DNA from: Candidatus Methanophagales archaeon
Lineage (GTDB): Archaea; Halobacteriota; Syntropharchaeia; Alkanophagales; Methanospirareceae
Length of the DNA stretch: 17,157 nt
Assembly: GCA_014061035.1 (NCBI GenBank)
Contig: JACGMN010000065.1
Coordinates: 1-17,157, forward strand
Direction of reading: 5' to 3'
The notes under the pieces were generated by a model that worked only from the letters and a program-made list of their open reading frames with translations, was not told the origin of the DNA and searched no databases. Every line of letters starts with the position of its first letter. The stretch's first letter is position 1. This document shows positions 1 through 6,830 of this stretch, piece by piece. The position numbers were made by a program, and so were the translations under genes.

Positions 1-32
1 TGAACCGTGAACCTGGCAACCTGAGTAGTTAC
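1..32 (-). repeat. Dispersed repeat, inverted copy of the element at 10606-10643
   Basis: Read on the minus strand, this begins with the 10-base core GTAACTACTC (positions 32 to 23). It continues with GGTT-containing units, including one full GGTTCAC heptamer and a partial one. The same core followed by three GGTTCAC units occurs on the plus strand at 10606. The element is probably cut by the window edge, so its true length is unknown. Confidence 0.75.
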
Positions 33-41
33 AATAAATCA

Positions 42-734
42 ATGGAAAAATATCGGCTCACTCACTCTGGAAAAAGACCGACAAAACTCTTTGTCGGTGG
101 TCTTCATGGCGATGAAGGTCTTTATACCGCCCCTATTCTTGAGCGATTAGCACGAGATGGGTTATCGGTGCGCGGTGGTACTGGCGCGGGTGTCAGCATC
201 GACATCGACATCGACACCGGCACCGGCGAATCGATAATTGTTCCAAGCCTCGTAGAAGAGAGAAAATACAGATATATCGGTGTCTTATTCGATGAATATT
301 ACCGAAGTGAAGCGGGTACGAAGCTGCTTCAGCTTATCCGTGAGCACAAGCCGAGCTTTTACTTCGAGCTTCACAGTTATGGCAGACAGTCTTATTCACA
401 ATTAACTGATTCCGAGCGATTGAAGAAGATAGGAGTCCCACCTTTTGTTGATCTGGACGATGGAATTCTCATAGGCTCCATCGCACCTATTCTGAGGCGG
501 GAATTCGCCGCGAGTGATTTTTGCATGACCATCGAACTTCCGAAATGGAAGATCGTGAGTGAGAATGAAGGAGAATGCATAAAAGAAAAGGTTCTGGAGG
601 TCCTGAGGATAGGACTAACGAAAGCAGATAGAGAGGAGATGATGCGCGAGTTCAGGATCCGGTACCCGGCAGAAGTAAAGATGGCAGAGGAGTTGTTCTA
701 CCGGTACTACCGTAACCAGTTAAACCCTTTTTAA
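42..734 (+). CDS. DUF2119 family protein, putative M14-like zinc hydrolase
   Basis: A 230-residue protein that I assign to the archaeal DUF2119 family from memory. Its chemistry is not established. The sequence shows a pattern resembling succinylglutamate desuccinylase/aspartoacylase zinc hydrolases: GGLHGDEG gives H22-x-x-E25, ELHSYG gives a third ligand candidate H111, and MTIELPKW gives E165 where those enzymes carry the catalytic Glu. I do not see the usual Asn-Arg substrate motif, so the substrate cannot be named. There is no signal peptide, so it is probably cytoplasmic. Residues 53-62 are a repeat-encoded IDIDID-TGTG stretch. The gene sits 29 bases ahead of alaS on the same strand and may be co-transcribed with it. 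The ATG at 42 is the only good start, has no clear ribosome binding site, and lies just after the dispersed repeat. Confidence 0.7.
   Translation: MEKYRLTHSGKRPTKLFVGGLHGDEGLYTAPILERLARDGLSVRGGTGAGVSIDIDIDTGTGESIIVPSLVEERKYRYIGVLFDEYYRSEAGTKLLQLIREHKPSFYFELHSYGRQSYSQLTDSERLKKIGVPPFVDLDDGILIGSIAPILRREFAASDFCMTIELPKWKIVSENEGECIKEKVLEVLRIGLTKADREEMMREFRIRYPAEVKMAEELFYRYYRNQLNPF
198..227 (+). repeat. In-frame hexamer repeat in the DUF2119 gene
   Basis: Three copies of ATCGAC are followed by two copies of ACCGGC. They are in frame and encode Ile-Asp x3 then Thr-Gly x2. The tract falls between the putative HxxE zinc motif and the rest of the catalytic domain. Confidence 0.95.
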
Positions 735-763
735 GTCTCTCTCACACATTTGCATGAGATAAA

Positions 764-3673
764 ATGGATGAACGGGAATACGAACTAGAATATTTCAAGG
801 AGAATGAGTTCAGAAGGAAGAAGTGCAAGAAGTGTAGCTCGTACTTCTGGACTCGTCAGAATGATAAGGATAGAAATACCTGCGGTGATGCTCCATGCGA
901 GACCTATTCGTTTATAGGTTCGCCGATCTTCAAAGAGCAGAGTCTGGACGAGATGCGTGAACTATTCCTATCTTTCTTTGAAGAGCGTTCTCACACGCGA
1001 TTGAAAAGGTATCCTGTTGTAGCACGGTGGCGAGATGACATCTATCTTAACATTGCTTCTATCGCGAATTTCCAACCGTTTGTGACATCGGGTAAAGTAC
1101 CACCACCTGCAAACCCGCTTGTCATCTCGCAACCCTGTATAAGGCTCGAAGACCTCGAATCGATCGGAAAGACCGGACGGCACTTGACCGCGTTCGAGAT
1201 GATGGGACATCATGCCTTCAATAGGAGAGGCGCAGCAGAGAAGTGGGAGAAGGAGATATACTGGAAGAATGAGACCGTGAGATATTGCGATGAATTCCTG
1301 AATAAACTTGGGATAGAGATGGAAAGCGTAACGTATAAAGAAGCTCCGTGGGTAGGAGGAGGAAACGCTGGACCCTGTCTCGAAGTCATTACATGCGGAT
1401 TAGAACTTGCTACACTCGTCTTCATGGACCTCGAACATATTCCGCGCGGGCGTGGGCGTGGTGACGCGGGGGATATAGAGATAAAAGGAGAGCGGTACCG
1501 TAGAATGGATACGTACATCGTGGATACCGGGTACGGACTGGAGCGATTCGTTTGGGCTTCTAAAGGTACGCCTACGATCTATGATGCGATCTTCCCGGAA
1601 GTAATAAAGGAATTGGTGGATGCGGCGGGGATTGAGCACCCGTTAGAGAAGCATCCAGAGATAGAAGCAATCTATGCGATTGCAGACCATACAAAATGTC
1701 TGGCTTTCATGCTCGCTGATGGCATCGTGCCGTCGAATGCGAGAGAAGGGTATCTGGCAAGATTGATCTTACGCAGAACTTTCCGGATGCTAAAATCTGT
1801 AGGGATCGAGAGACCTTTAGAGGATATAGTGCTCCTGCAGATAAAGACACTTGAGAATTCTTTCCCTGAGCTGGGGATTTATATTGATAGAATTGTTGAG
1901 ATCATCTCGCTCGAGAAGCAGAGATACGGTGAGACACTTTTAAAGGGCGAAAGAATCATCAGACAGCTTGTAAAAGAATATTATAAGGAAGAAAGGGAAG
2001 AAAAAAAAGTGTCTCTCGAAAAGCTCATTACTTTATACGATACGCATGGACTACCGCCGGAATTTGTGAAAGAGGTAGTATCTGAGATTAAAACAGCAAA
2101 TTTAAAAGCTGGTAGTAAAGTGGAAGTGGAAGTAGACGTTCCGGAGAACTTTTATACGCTGGTTGCGCGTATGCATAGCGCTGATAGAAAGTACGCGGTG
2201 GGACTGGAACAGGAACTGGAACAGGAACTGGAACCGTTTGTAGAGAGCATGGAAGAGAAGATAAAGGGAATTCCAGAGACGGTAAAGTTGTATTACGAGG
2301 AGCCAGAAGCGGTAGATTTCGAGGCTACTGTTCTGGCTTCGATTGATGATTTTATAGTCTTAGATCGGACGCTCTTCTTCCCCGAGGGTGGTGGTCAACC
2401 AGCAGATACCGGGTTCTTGACTTTAACTTTAGTGCCAGAAGGCGAGTGTGAATGTGAATCTGAGTCCAGTGAAGTGAGAGTGAAAGAGGAAGTGAAAGTG
2501 AAGATAGCGGACGTGCAGGAAATTGATGGCGTCATTCTTCATAGGATAGAGGATGGGGTCGGGAACCGGAACTGGAACCAGGAGATAAGGAGTGGCACTC
2601 AGGTATCGGGTAGCCTGAACCGTGCCCGGCGAATTGCTCATAAAAAGCATCATACTGCAACGCATATAGTAGTCTGTGCAGCGCAGAAAATATTGGGAGA
2701 CCACGTTTGGCAAGCAGGTGCGCAAAAAGGAGAAAAAGGAGCAAGGATAGATATCACTCACTTTAAAAGAATCTCGAATGCTGAACGAAACGCGATAGAG
2801 ATGCTTGCAAACAAGATCGTTATGGAGAACAGGGATATAAGGACCGGTTTTATGGACCGGAATGAAGCGGAGCAAAAGTATGGTCCCTGTATCTACCAGG
2901 GAGGCGTACCAACTGGCAAGAAGATAAGAATTGTACGAATCGGTAAGTACAACGAGAAGGATGAGAACGAGGACGAAGATGTGCAGGCATGTGCAGGGAC
3001 ACATCTCTCGAGGACAGGCGAGTGCGGTACTATAAAATTGTTACGGACTGAACGGATACAGGACGGTATAGAGAGAATAGAGTACGCCGCGGGAGAAGCT
3101 GCGATCGAGGCGATGCAGAGGCAAGAAGAGCTGATAAGAAATTCTGCTGCTGTATTGAATGTACCGTCCGAAAAACTTCCTTCTGTGGTGGAACGGTTCT
3201 TCGAGGAGTGGAAACAGCTAAGAAAGGAGACCGAGAGATTGCGCGCTGAGATGGCGGACCTGGAACTCGAACGATTGAAGCGCGAAGCAGAAGAGATAAG
3301 CTGCGGTAGTGTAGATGTAAAAGTAAAAGTCATCTCTGCAGTATTAAGATTGCCAGTAGCTGATACGAAGGGGATGATGAAGATAGCATCGCAGCTATCG
3401 AGCGAGAACTTCTTGACGATATTAGTATCAGTAAGAGAAGGAGAAAAGAGATCGACTGCTGTTGCCGTTGCCTCCGTACCCGCTTCTCTGCAGAATGAGG
3501 ACGGGATTGGGATACGTGCCGGTGAGATAATCAAGCGTGTTTGCGAGACGCTTGGTGGTAGTGGAGGTGGAGGAGCAGAGATTGCACAGGGCGGTGGCCC
3601 AAAGATAGAACTGGTGGATAAAGCCCGTGAAGATGGGTTAAACTATGTAAAGGAGAAATTGAAGGGGAAATAG
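764..3673 (+). CDS. alaS: Alanyl-tRNA synthetase, archaeal type
   Basis: Charges tRNA-Ala with alanine and edits mischarged Ser/Gly in the cytoplasm. The archaeal form is recognised by an N-terminal zinc site (C21, C24, C40, C45) ahead of the class II catalytic core. The core shows FEMMGHHAFN (about residues 144-153), GGGNAGPCLEV (about 198-208) and GYGLERFVW (256-264). The editing domain carries H630 and H634 (HHTATH) and C743 and H747 (CAGTH), the four zinc ligands. A glycine-rich GGSGGGGAEIAQGGG near the C-terminus belongs to the DHHA1/C-Ala part. At 969 residues it is longer than the roughly 900 I expect for archaeal AlaRS. The excess seems to lie in repeat-derived, charged inserts (residues 480-491, about 558-585, and a VKVKV stretch near 850). 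Start ATG at 764; there is no strong ribosome binding site. Confidence 0.97.
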   Translation: MDEREYELEYFKENEFRRKKCKKCSSYFWTRQNDKDRNTCGDAPCETYSFIGSPIFKEQSLDEMRELFLSFFEERSHTRLKRYPVVARWRDDIYLNIASIANFQPFVTSGKVPPPANPLVISQPCIRLEDLESIGKTGRHLTAFEMMGHHAFNRRGAAEKWEKEIYWKNETVRYCDEFLNKLGIEMESVTYKEAPWVGGGNAGPCLEVITCGLELATLVFMDLEHIPRGRGRGDAGDIEIKGERYRRMDTYIVDTGYGLERFVWASKGTPTIYDAIFPEVIKELVDAAGIEHPLEKHPEIEAIYAIADHTKCLAFMLADGIVPSNAREGYLARLILRRTFRMLKSVGIERPLEDIVLLQIKTLENSFPELGIYIDRIVEIISLEKQRYGETLLKGERIIRQLVKEYYKEEREEKKVSLEKLITLYDTHGLPPEFVKEVVSEIKTANLKAGSKVEVEVDVPENFYTLVARMHSADRKYAVGLEQELEQELEPFVESMEEKIKGIPETVKLYYEEPEAVDFEATVLASIDDFIVLDRTLFFPEGGGQPADTGFLTLTLVPEGECECESESSEVRVKEEVKVKIADVQEIDGVILHRIEDGVGNRNWNQEIRSGTQVSGSLNRARRIAHKKHHTATHIVVCAAQKILGDHVWQAGAQKGEKGARIDITHFKRISNAERNAIEMLANKIVMENRDIRTGFMDRNEAEQKYGPCIYQGGVPTGKKIRIVRIGKYNEKDENEDEDVQACAGTHLSRTGECGTIKLLRTERIQDGIERIEYAAGEAAIEAMQRQEELIRNSAAVLNVPSEKLPSVVERFFEEWKQLRKETERLRAEMADLELERLKREAEEISCGSVDVKVKVISAVLRLPVADTKGMMKIASQLSSENFLTILVSVREGEKRSTAVAVASVPASLQNEDGIGIRAGEIIKRVCETLGGSGGGGAEIAQGGGPKIELVDKAREDGLNYVKEKLKGK
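2201..2236 (+). repeat. Three tandem 12-bp units inside alaS
   Basis: Three copies of a 12-base unit (GAACTGGAACAG type, first and last slightly changed) are in frame and encode GLEQELEQELEP. The tract sits in a linker between the tRNA-binding and editing domains. Confidence 0.95.
2444..2467 (+). repeat. Degenerate hexamer repeat inside the alaS editing domain
   Basis: Four consecutive six-base units (GAGTGT, GAATGT, GAATCT, GAGTCC) encode ECECESES, followed by a Val/Lys/Glu-alternating stretch of the same flavour up to about 2500. It is likely a surface-loop insertion in the editing domain. Confidence 0.8.
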
Positions 3674-3711
3674 AAGAGAAGTATTTGTATAAAAAAAAGG
3701 AACGATAAGAG

Positions 3712-3717
3712 GGAGGT
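3712..3717 (+). promoter_or_regulatory. Ribosome binding site deciding the trkA start
   Basis: GGAGGT lies seven bases before the GTG at 3725. The alternative in-frame GTG at 3716 overlaps this site and would have no site of its own. This supports 3725 as the start. Confidence 0.75.
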
Positions 3718-3724
3718 GCTCTGC

Positions 3725-4378
3725 GTGTATCTGATAGTAGTGGGGTTGGGTGGAATAGGTAGGAATCTGGTGGAAATAGCAACAGAGGACAAGAATGACG
3801 TGGTAGTCATAGATGAGAACGAGAAAAGATGCAGGGCGATAGCGGAACACCACGATGTCTTAACGATTGTTGGAGATGCAACACAGAGATCAATCTTGGA
3901 GGAAGCGAACGCACAGAGAGCCAATGCGCTCATCGCGACCACTTCTGACGATGCTGATAATTTTATGATGGCGCTAACCGCAAAAGAGTTAGGGACAAGA
4001 GATGTAATCGCCGTAGTGAACCAGGAAGAACATGTTGAGATGTTCAAGAAAGCGAATGTCTCCATGCTTGAAAATCCTGATATGACTGTTGCACGGCAGC
4101 TTTATCTTTCGGCTAAACGGCCCGGGATAAAAGATTTTATTACTATCGGTGGAGGGAAGGCAGAGATATTTGAGGTCGTTGTCGCTGAGAATTCACGTGC
4201 CGCGATGAAGAAGCTCTCAGAATTAGGGATAAAAAAAGCGATAGTAGTAGCAATAGAGCGGAATAGCGATGTAATTCTGCCCGCAGGAGATACGGTCTTC
4301 GAAGTAGGCGATCATGTAACAGTATTTGCGAAGACGAAGGAGGTAGAGCTGGTAAGTTCAATATTCACTCACACGTAA
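3725..4378 (+). CDS. trkA: TrkA/RCK-family potassium uptake regulatory protein
   Basis: A 217-residue cytosolic RCK protein that would gate a potassium channel or transporter in response to a nucleotide ligand. The N-terminus is a Rossmann fold: YLIVVGLGGIG gives the GxGxxG dinucleotide loop, VVVIDEN ends strand 2 with an acidic residue, and GDATQ and ALIATTSDD follow in the expected order (residues 1-135). The remainder (about 140-217) is a TrkA_C domain ending in a GDTVFEVGDHVTVFA strand pattern. The start is the GTG at 3725, chosen for the Shine-Dalgarno site seven bases upstream. No TrkH/KtrB membrane subunit is visible in the window, so its partner lies elsewhere. It follows alaS by about 50 bases and may be read from the same transcript. 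An A/T-rich hairpin follows the stop. Confidence 0.9.
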   Translation: MYLIVVGLGGIGRNLVEIATEDKNDVVVIDENEKRCRAIAEHHDVLTIVGDATQRSILEEANAQRANALIATTSDDADNFMMALTAKELGTRDVIAVVNQEEHVEMFKKANVSMLENPDMTVARQLYLSAKRPGIKDFITIGGGKAEIFEVVVAENSRAAMKKLSELGIKKAIVVAIERNSDVILPAGDTVFEVGDHVTVFAKTKEVELVSSIFTHT

Positions 4379-4381
4379 GAT

Positions 4382-4402
4382 AAAACCAAAAAGGTTTTTA
4401 TT
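4382..4402 (+). terminator. Possible terminator after trkA
   Basis: AAAACC and GGTTTT form a six-pair stem around a five-A loop, followed by a short T-rich run. The stem is weak and A/T-rich. Archaea often terminate on T-tracts alone, so this is a modest call. Confidence 0.45.
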
Positions 4403-4784
4403 AGTATATTCCCTAAGCTCTTATATCTGGAACATAGAAGAGTGGGCGAGAAAGTGGTTGGAAAATCAGCGAGATGAAGGTAAGATGAAGGTAAAAACTG
4501 TGTCACGAATTAAGATGCAAGGGTCAAATTGCTATGTCTATCATACAACCAGTAGCTATGAGAAAGCAATAAAAAAGGGGCGCAAAGTATCAAAATACCT
4601 CGGAAAACTTGAGAAAGAAAAGGGATTTATTCCGAAAAGGCAAAATAAACGGACTGTTGCAGGTCCGCGAAATATCACAGAGTATGGTAATTCGATGTTG
4701 CTACACGAGATGATGAAGGAGATCAAACCCCTGTTGAAAGAGGGTTTCTCCGACCACTGGGAGGAGATCTGCGTTCTTCTGCGG

Positions 4785-4852
4785 AGCGTTTTTGATAAAC
4801 CTTTTTTTAAAAGGCTGCAAAGCGTTTTTTGATAAATCTTTTTTTAAAAAGA
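4785..4852 (+). repeat. Direct repeat with nested A/T palindromes in the transposase scar
   Basis: Two near-identical copies (about 4785-4814 and 4821-4852, 36 bases apart) share AGCGTTTTTGATAAAC then CTTTTTTTAAAA. Each can fold: CCTTTT...AAAAGG in the first, and a perfect AAATCTTTTT/AAAAAGATTT palindrome around TT in the second (4834-4855). They fill the position where the transposase core has been lost. Confidence 0.85.
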
Positions 4853-4876
4853 TTTACAGCAAAAAAGATTTACAGC
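4846..4876 (+). repeat. 15-bp direct repeat, period 16
   Basis: AAAAAGATTTACAGC occurs at 4846-4860 and again at 4862-4876. The junction looks like a replication-slippage or deletion scar joining to the transposase C-terminal remnant. Confidence 0.9.
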
Positions 4877-5013
4877 AAGGTCTACCATCTTGAGATGCGT
4901 GGGCGTCGCATGATCACTGAGGTTCCAAAGAAGGTGATGGATCTGGAAGAAAAACTTGGGTTGAACATATTCCCCAATTGATGCGGAGTTAAGGTTATAA
5001 AATCAAAATTTAG

Positions 5014-5163
5014 ATGAATAAGAAGAACATGACATGGTTTGAGAAATCAAAGAGTTTTGAAAAAATTGCGGGTAATGCGTTAAAGATGGAACTTTATGAT
5101 ATAACCTGTTTTTCATGTCAGCAGGCCGTAGAGCTATATTTGAAGGGTAACGATAATAGATAA
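5014..5163 (+). pseudogene. Truncated HEPN-domain protein (HepT-like toxin remnant)
   Basis: An ATG at 5014 opens a 49-codon frame ending at TAA 5161-5163. It contains MTWFEKSKSFEKIAGNAL and then ITCFSCQQAVELYLKG. The CxxQQAVEhxLK pattern is a hallmark of the N-terminal helices of HEPN proteins. A full HEPN domain is about 120-140 residues and carries its RNase motif (R-x4-6-H) in the missing second half, so this product should be inactive. It directly precedes the MNT gene, the usual toxin-antitoxin arrangement. A TATA-like TTATAAAAT lies just upstream of the ATG. Confidence 0.75.
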
Positions 5164-5188
5164 AAGCGGGTCGAAACCATATTGAAAT

Positions 5189-5602
5189 ATGCAAAAGTAT
5201 TATGAGGCAATTCGGGAGATGCATGAGGAATGGGAGGAGAAATTCAAAGCGTTTATTGAAGGCTTGAAAGGAAAAGAGATGTGTGTAATCCTCTTCGGCT
5301 CGAAGGTTAAAGGAGAAGATAATTTATTAAGTGATTTTGATCTGATGATCATCACAAAAGATAAAGAAGATTTGAAATTAAATATTGATTGCCCTGCTGA
5401 TTTGTTCTGTTATACTCTTGAAGATTGCGTGAAAGAGATTAAGAATAAGAACACAATTTTTTTAGATACGTTTACACAGGGAAAGGCTATCTTTGATAGT
5501 ATTGATGTATTCAATTTTTTAAAAAATGAAGTGAAATATGAGGTTGAGAGAAGTGGATTGATAAGGTGTGTAGATGGTTGGTTGGTAAAGGCGCTGGTGT
5601 GA
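5189..5602 (+). CDS. MNT-type nucleotidyltransferase, probable orphan MntA antitoxin
   Basis: A 137-residue minimal nucleotidyltransferase. The active-site signature is intact: G37-S38, ten residues, then D49-F50-D51 (GS-x10-D-x-D within GSKVKGEDNLLSDFDL). A later Asp (D67 or D71) is a candidate third metal ligand. In characterised pairs MntA AMPylates a tyrosine on the HEPN toxin HepT and so neutralises it. Here the neighbouring HEPN gene is truncated, so the enzyme seems to have lost its partner in cis. The ATG at 5189 gives a helical N-terminal extension (KYYEAIREMHEEWEEKFKAF). Starting at the internal ATG 5219 is possible. It lies 25 bases after the HEPN remnant and within the A/T-rich decayed island. 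Confidence 0.8.
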   Translation: MQKYYEAIREMHEEWEEKFKAFIEGLKGKEMCVILFGSKVKGEDNLLSDFDLMIITKDKEDLKLNIDCPADLFCYTLEDCVKEIKNKNTIFLDTFTQGKAIFDSIDVFNFLKNEVKYEVERSGLIRCVDGWLVKALV

Positions 5603-5615
5603 GGGGTTGTTGAAA

Positions 5616-5711
5616 TGGAAGAGTCAAAAACAAGCCTACATCTGGATAACAAGGGTCCCTGAGATGCAGACAGAGGCAAAAGAAGTGCTGGAGGTTCTTA
5701 TCTATCTGTAA
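5616..5711 (+). pseudogene. Possible HEPN C-terminal remnant
   Basis: A start-less frame encodes QAYIWITRVPEMQTEAKEV and ends at TAA 5709-5711. The AYI-x-x-TR-x-PE followed by an A-x-E-x-L helix resembles the last part of HEPN domains (usually ending in a RYP-containing loop and a helix). If so, the HEPN gene fragments flank the MNT gene on both sides. The resemblance is short and could be chance. Confidence 0.3.
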
Positions 5712-5723
5712 TTATTAATATAA

Positions 5724-5747
5724 TAGTTTTAATGTTAGTTTTAATGT
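5724..5747 (+). repeat. Perfect 12-bp tandem repeat upstream of the DUF1786 gene
   Basis: TAGTTTTAATGT occurs twice head to tail, beginning 57 bases before the ATG at 5781 in an A/T-rich leader with TATA-like sequence just before it (ATTATTAATATAAT). It could be a pair of regulator half-sites or a simple duplication. Confidence 0.6.
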
Positions 5748-5780
5748 TTAAATGCGGAATGTGAGTACTAAAACAAAACC

Positions 5781-6830
5781 ATGCGAATACTTGCCATAGA
5801 CATCGGAGCCGGAACGCAGGATATAATGGTATATGACGATAACAATGCCAGAGACAGAGAGAATAGATTCGATAGTGCTTACAAGCTCGTTCTACCTTCT
5901 CCTACTCGCATATTCGCCAGGCAAGTGCGGACGTCCAGGGTTGATCTGGTTATTTCTGGTGAGACAATGGGTGGTGGACCATTTACTCGTGCTATTATCG
6001 AACATCTAAAGAATTACAGAGTTTACATGACAGAACGCGCGGCAAGAACACTCAGAGATGATTTAGAGCGTGTTAAAGAGTATGGAGTCGAGATTATAGC
6101 GGAGGCTGAGATAGAGGAGTTGAATGAAAAAGCGAGACGTATAGTCATCTCTGACGTGAATCCTCATCTCTTGACGGTTCTTGCCTCGTTCGGTGTGGAG
6201 ACCGATTTTGACGCTATTGCGATTGCGGTTCAGGATCACGGAGTAGCACCGGCAGGAGTTACCGATCGTGAAAACAGGTTCAGGCTGATCGAGGAGAAGG
6301 TTAAAGATGGCGGCGGAATAGAAGCTTTTGCTTACCTTGATGGTGCTGTGCCTGCAACTCTCAGCAGGATGAGTTCAGTATTACGTTCAGTCAAACGCTG
6401 GCATGAAGGAGCTGTCCTCTTGATGGATACCGGATCTGCTGCGGTCTTAGGCTCGCTTGAAGACGAGCGCGTGAAAGAGAAGAAGAAAGTAGTCTGCATA
6501 AATGCCGGAAATGCACATACCATTGCGATCTCCATGAACGAGAGCGAGATAGCCGGTATCTTTGAGCATCATACAAGGCTACTCGATAAACAGAAGCTCG
6601 ATTATTATATCAAAAAGCTCTCTGCCGGCATGCTAACTTTTGAAGAGGTCTTCGATGACGGGGGGCATGGTGCGTTCTCACGAGGAGAGAACCAACCAGA
6701 GATCATATCAGTAACAGGTCCAAGACGAGGTGAAATGAAAGGAGTAGGTATCTTCGCCACTCCTGCGGGCGATATGATGATGACAGGGCCGGTGGGTCTG
6801 ATAAAAGCGGTGCAGAAAAAATGGACTTAA
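5781..6830 (+). CDS. DUF1786 protein with an ASKHA (actin/hexokinase-like) fold
   Basis: A 349-residue cytoplasmic protein matching my recollection of DUF1786, a family of unknown function sometimes mislabelled as pyruvate formate-lyase activating enzyme. It has no CxxxCxxC radical-SAM motif, which argues against that label. The visible architecture is ASKHA-like: MRILAIDIGAGTQDIMVYD at the N-terminus is a phosphate-1 loop (D7, G9, G11, T12, D14), LLMDTGSAAVLGSL near residue 215 is a second phosphate loop, and VVCINAGNAHTIAI near residue 235 resembles the third glycine motif. ATP binding is therefore likely, but the reaction is unknown. The start ATG at 5781 places the first strand at residue 2. 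The stop overlaps the archaeosortase start by ten bases, so the two are probably translationally coupled. Confidence 0.8.
   Translation: MRILAIDIGAGTQDIMVYDDNNARDRENRFDSAYKLVLPSPTRIFARQVRTSRVDLVISGETMGGGPFTRAIIEHLKNYRVYMTERAARTLRDDLERVKEYGVEIIAEAEIEELNEKARRIVISDVNPHLLTVLASFGVETDFDAIAIAVQDHGVAPAGVTDRENRFRLIEEKVKDGGGIEAFAYLDGAVPATLSRMSSVLRSVKRWHEGAVLLMDTGSAAVLGSLEDERVKEKKKVVCINAGNAHTIAISMNESEIAGIFEHHTRLLDKQKLDYYIKKLSAGMLTFEEVFDDGGHGAFSRGENQPEIISVTGPRRGEMKGVGIFATPAGDMMMTGPVGLIKAVQKKWT

Larger units (their letters stand above)
4485..4981 (+). pseudogene. Internally deleted transposase (IS4/IS1634-like N- and C-terminal remnants)
   Basis: The 5' part reads MKVKTVSRIKMQGSNCYVYH and continues through a KYLGKLEKEKGFIPKR stretch. 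This resembles the N-terminus of archaeal DDE transposases of the IS4/IS1634 type that I know from methanogen genomes. The frame breaks up in a repeat scar (4785-4876) and stops at 4832. In a different frame, from about 4846 to the TGA ending at 4981, a C-terminal remnant reads SKVYHLEMRGRRM then ITEVPKKVMDLEEKLGLN, typical of the tail of such enzymes. The catalytic core, roughly several hundred residues, is missing. No terminal inverted repeats were found by eye. An in-frame ATG also exists at 4458, but 4485 matches the usual N-terminus. The family assignment is from memory; that it is a broken transposase is likely. Confidence 0.75.

Noticed and set aside
2429..3534. Long minus-strand open frames (191 and 213 codons) opposite alaS
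   Set aside because: They lie antisense to conserved AlaRS editing and C-terminal domains, have Ser/Cys/Phe-rich composition typical of complement frames, and match no family I know.
3716..3724. Upstream GTG start for trkA
   Set aside because: It overlaps the GGAGGT site. The GTG at 3725 has ideal spacing and gives the usual RCK N-terminus.
5781..6830. Pyruvate formate-lyase activating enzyme label for the DUF1786 gene
   Set aside because: No CxxxCxxC radical-SAM motif is present. The glycine-rich phosphate loops instead point to an ASKHA fold.
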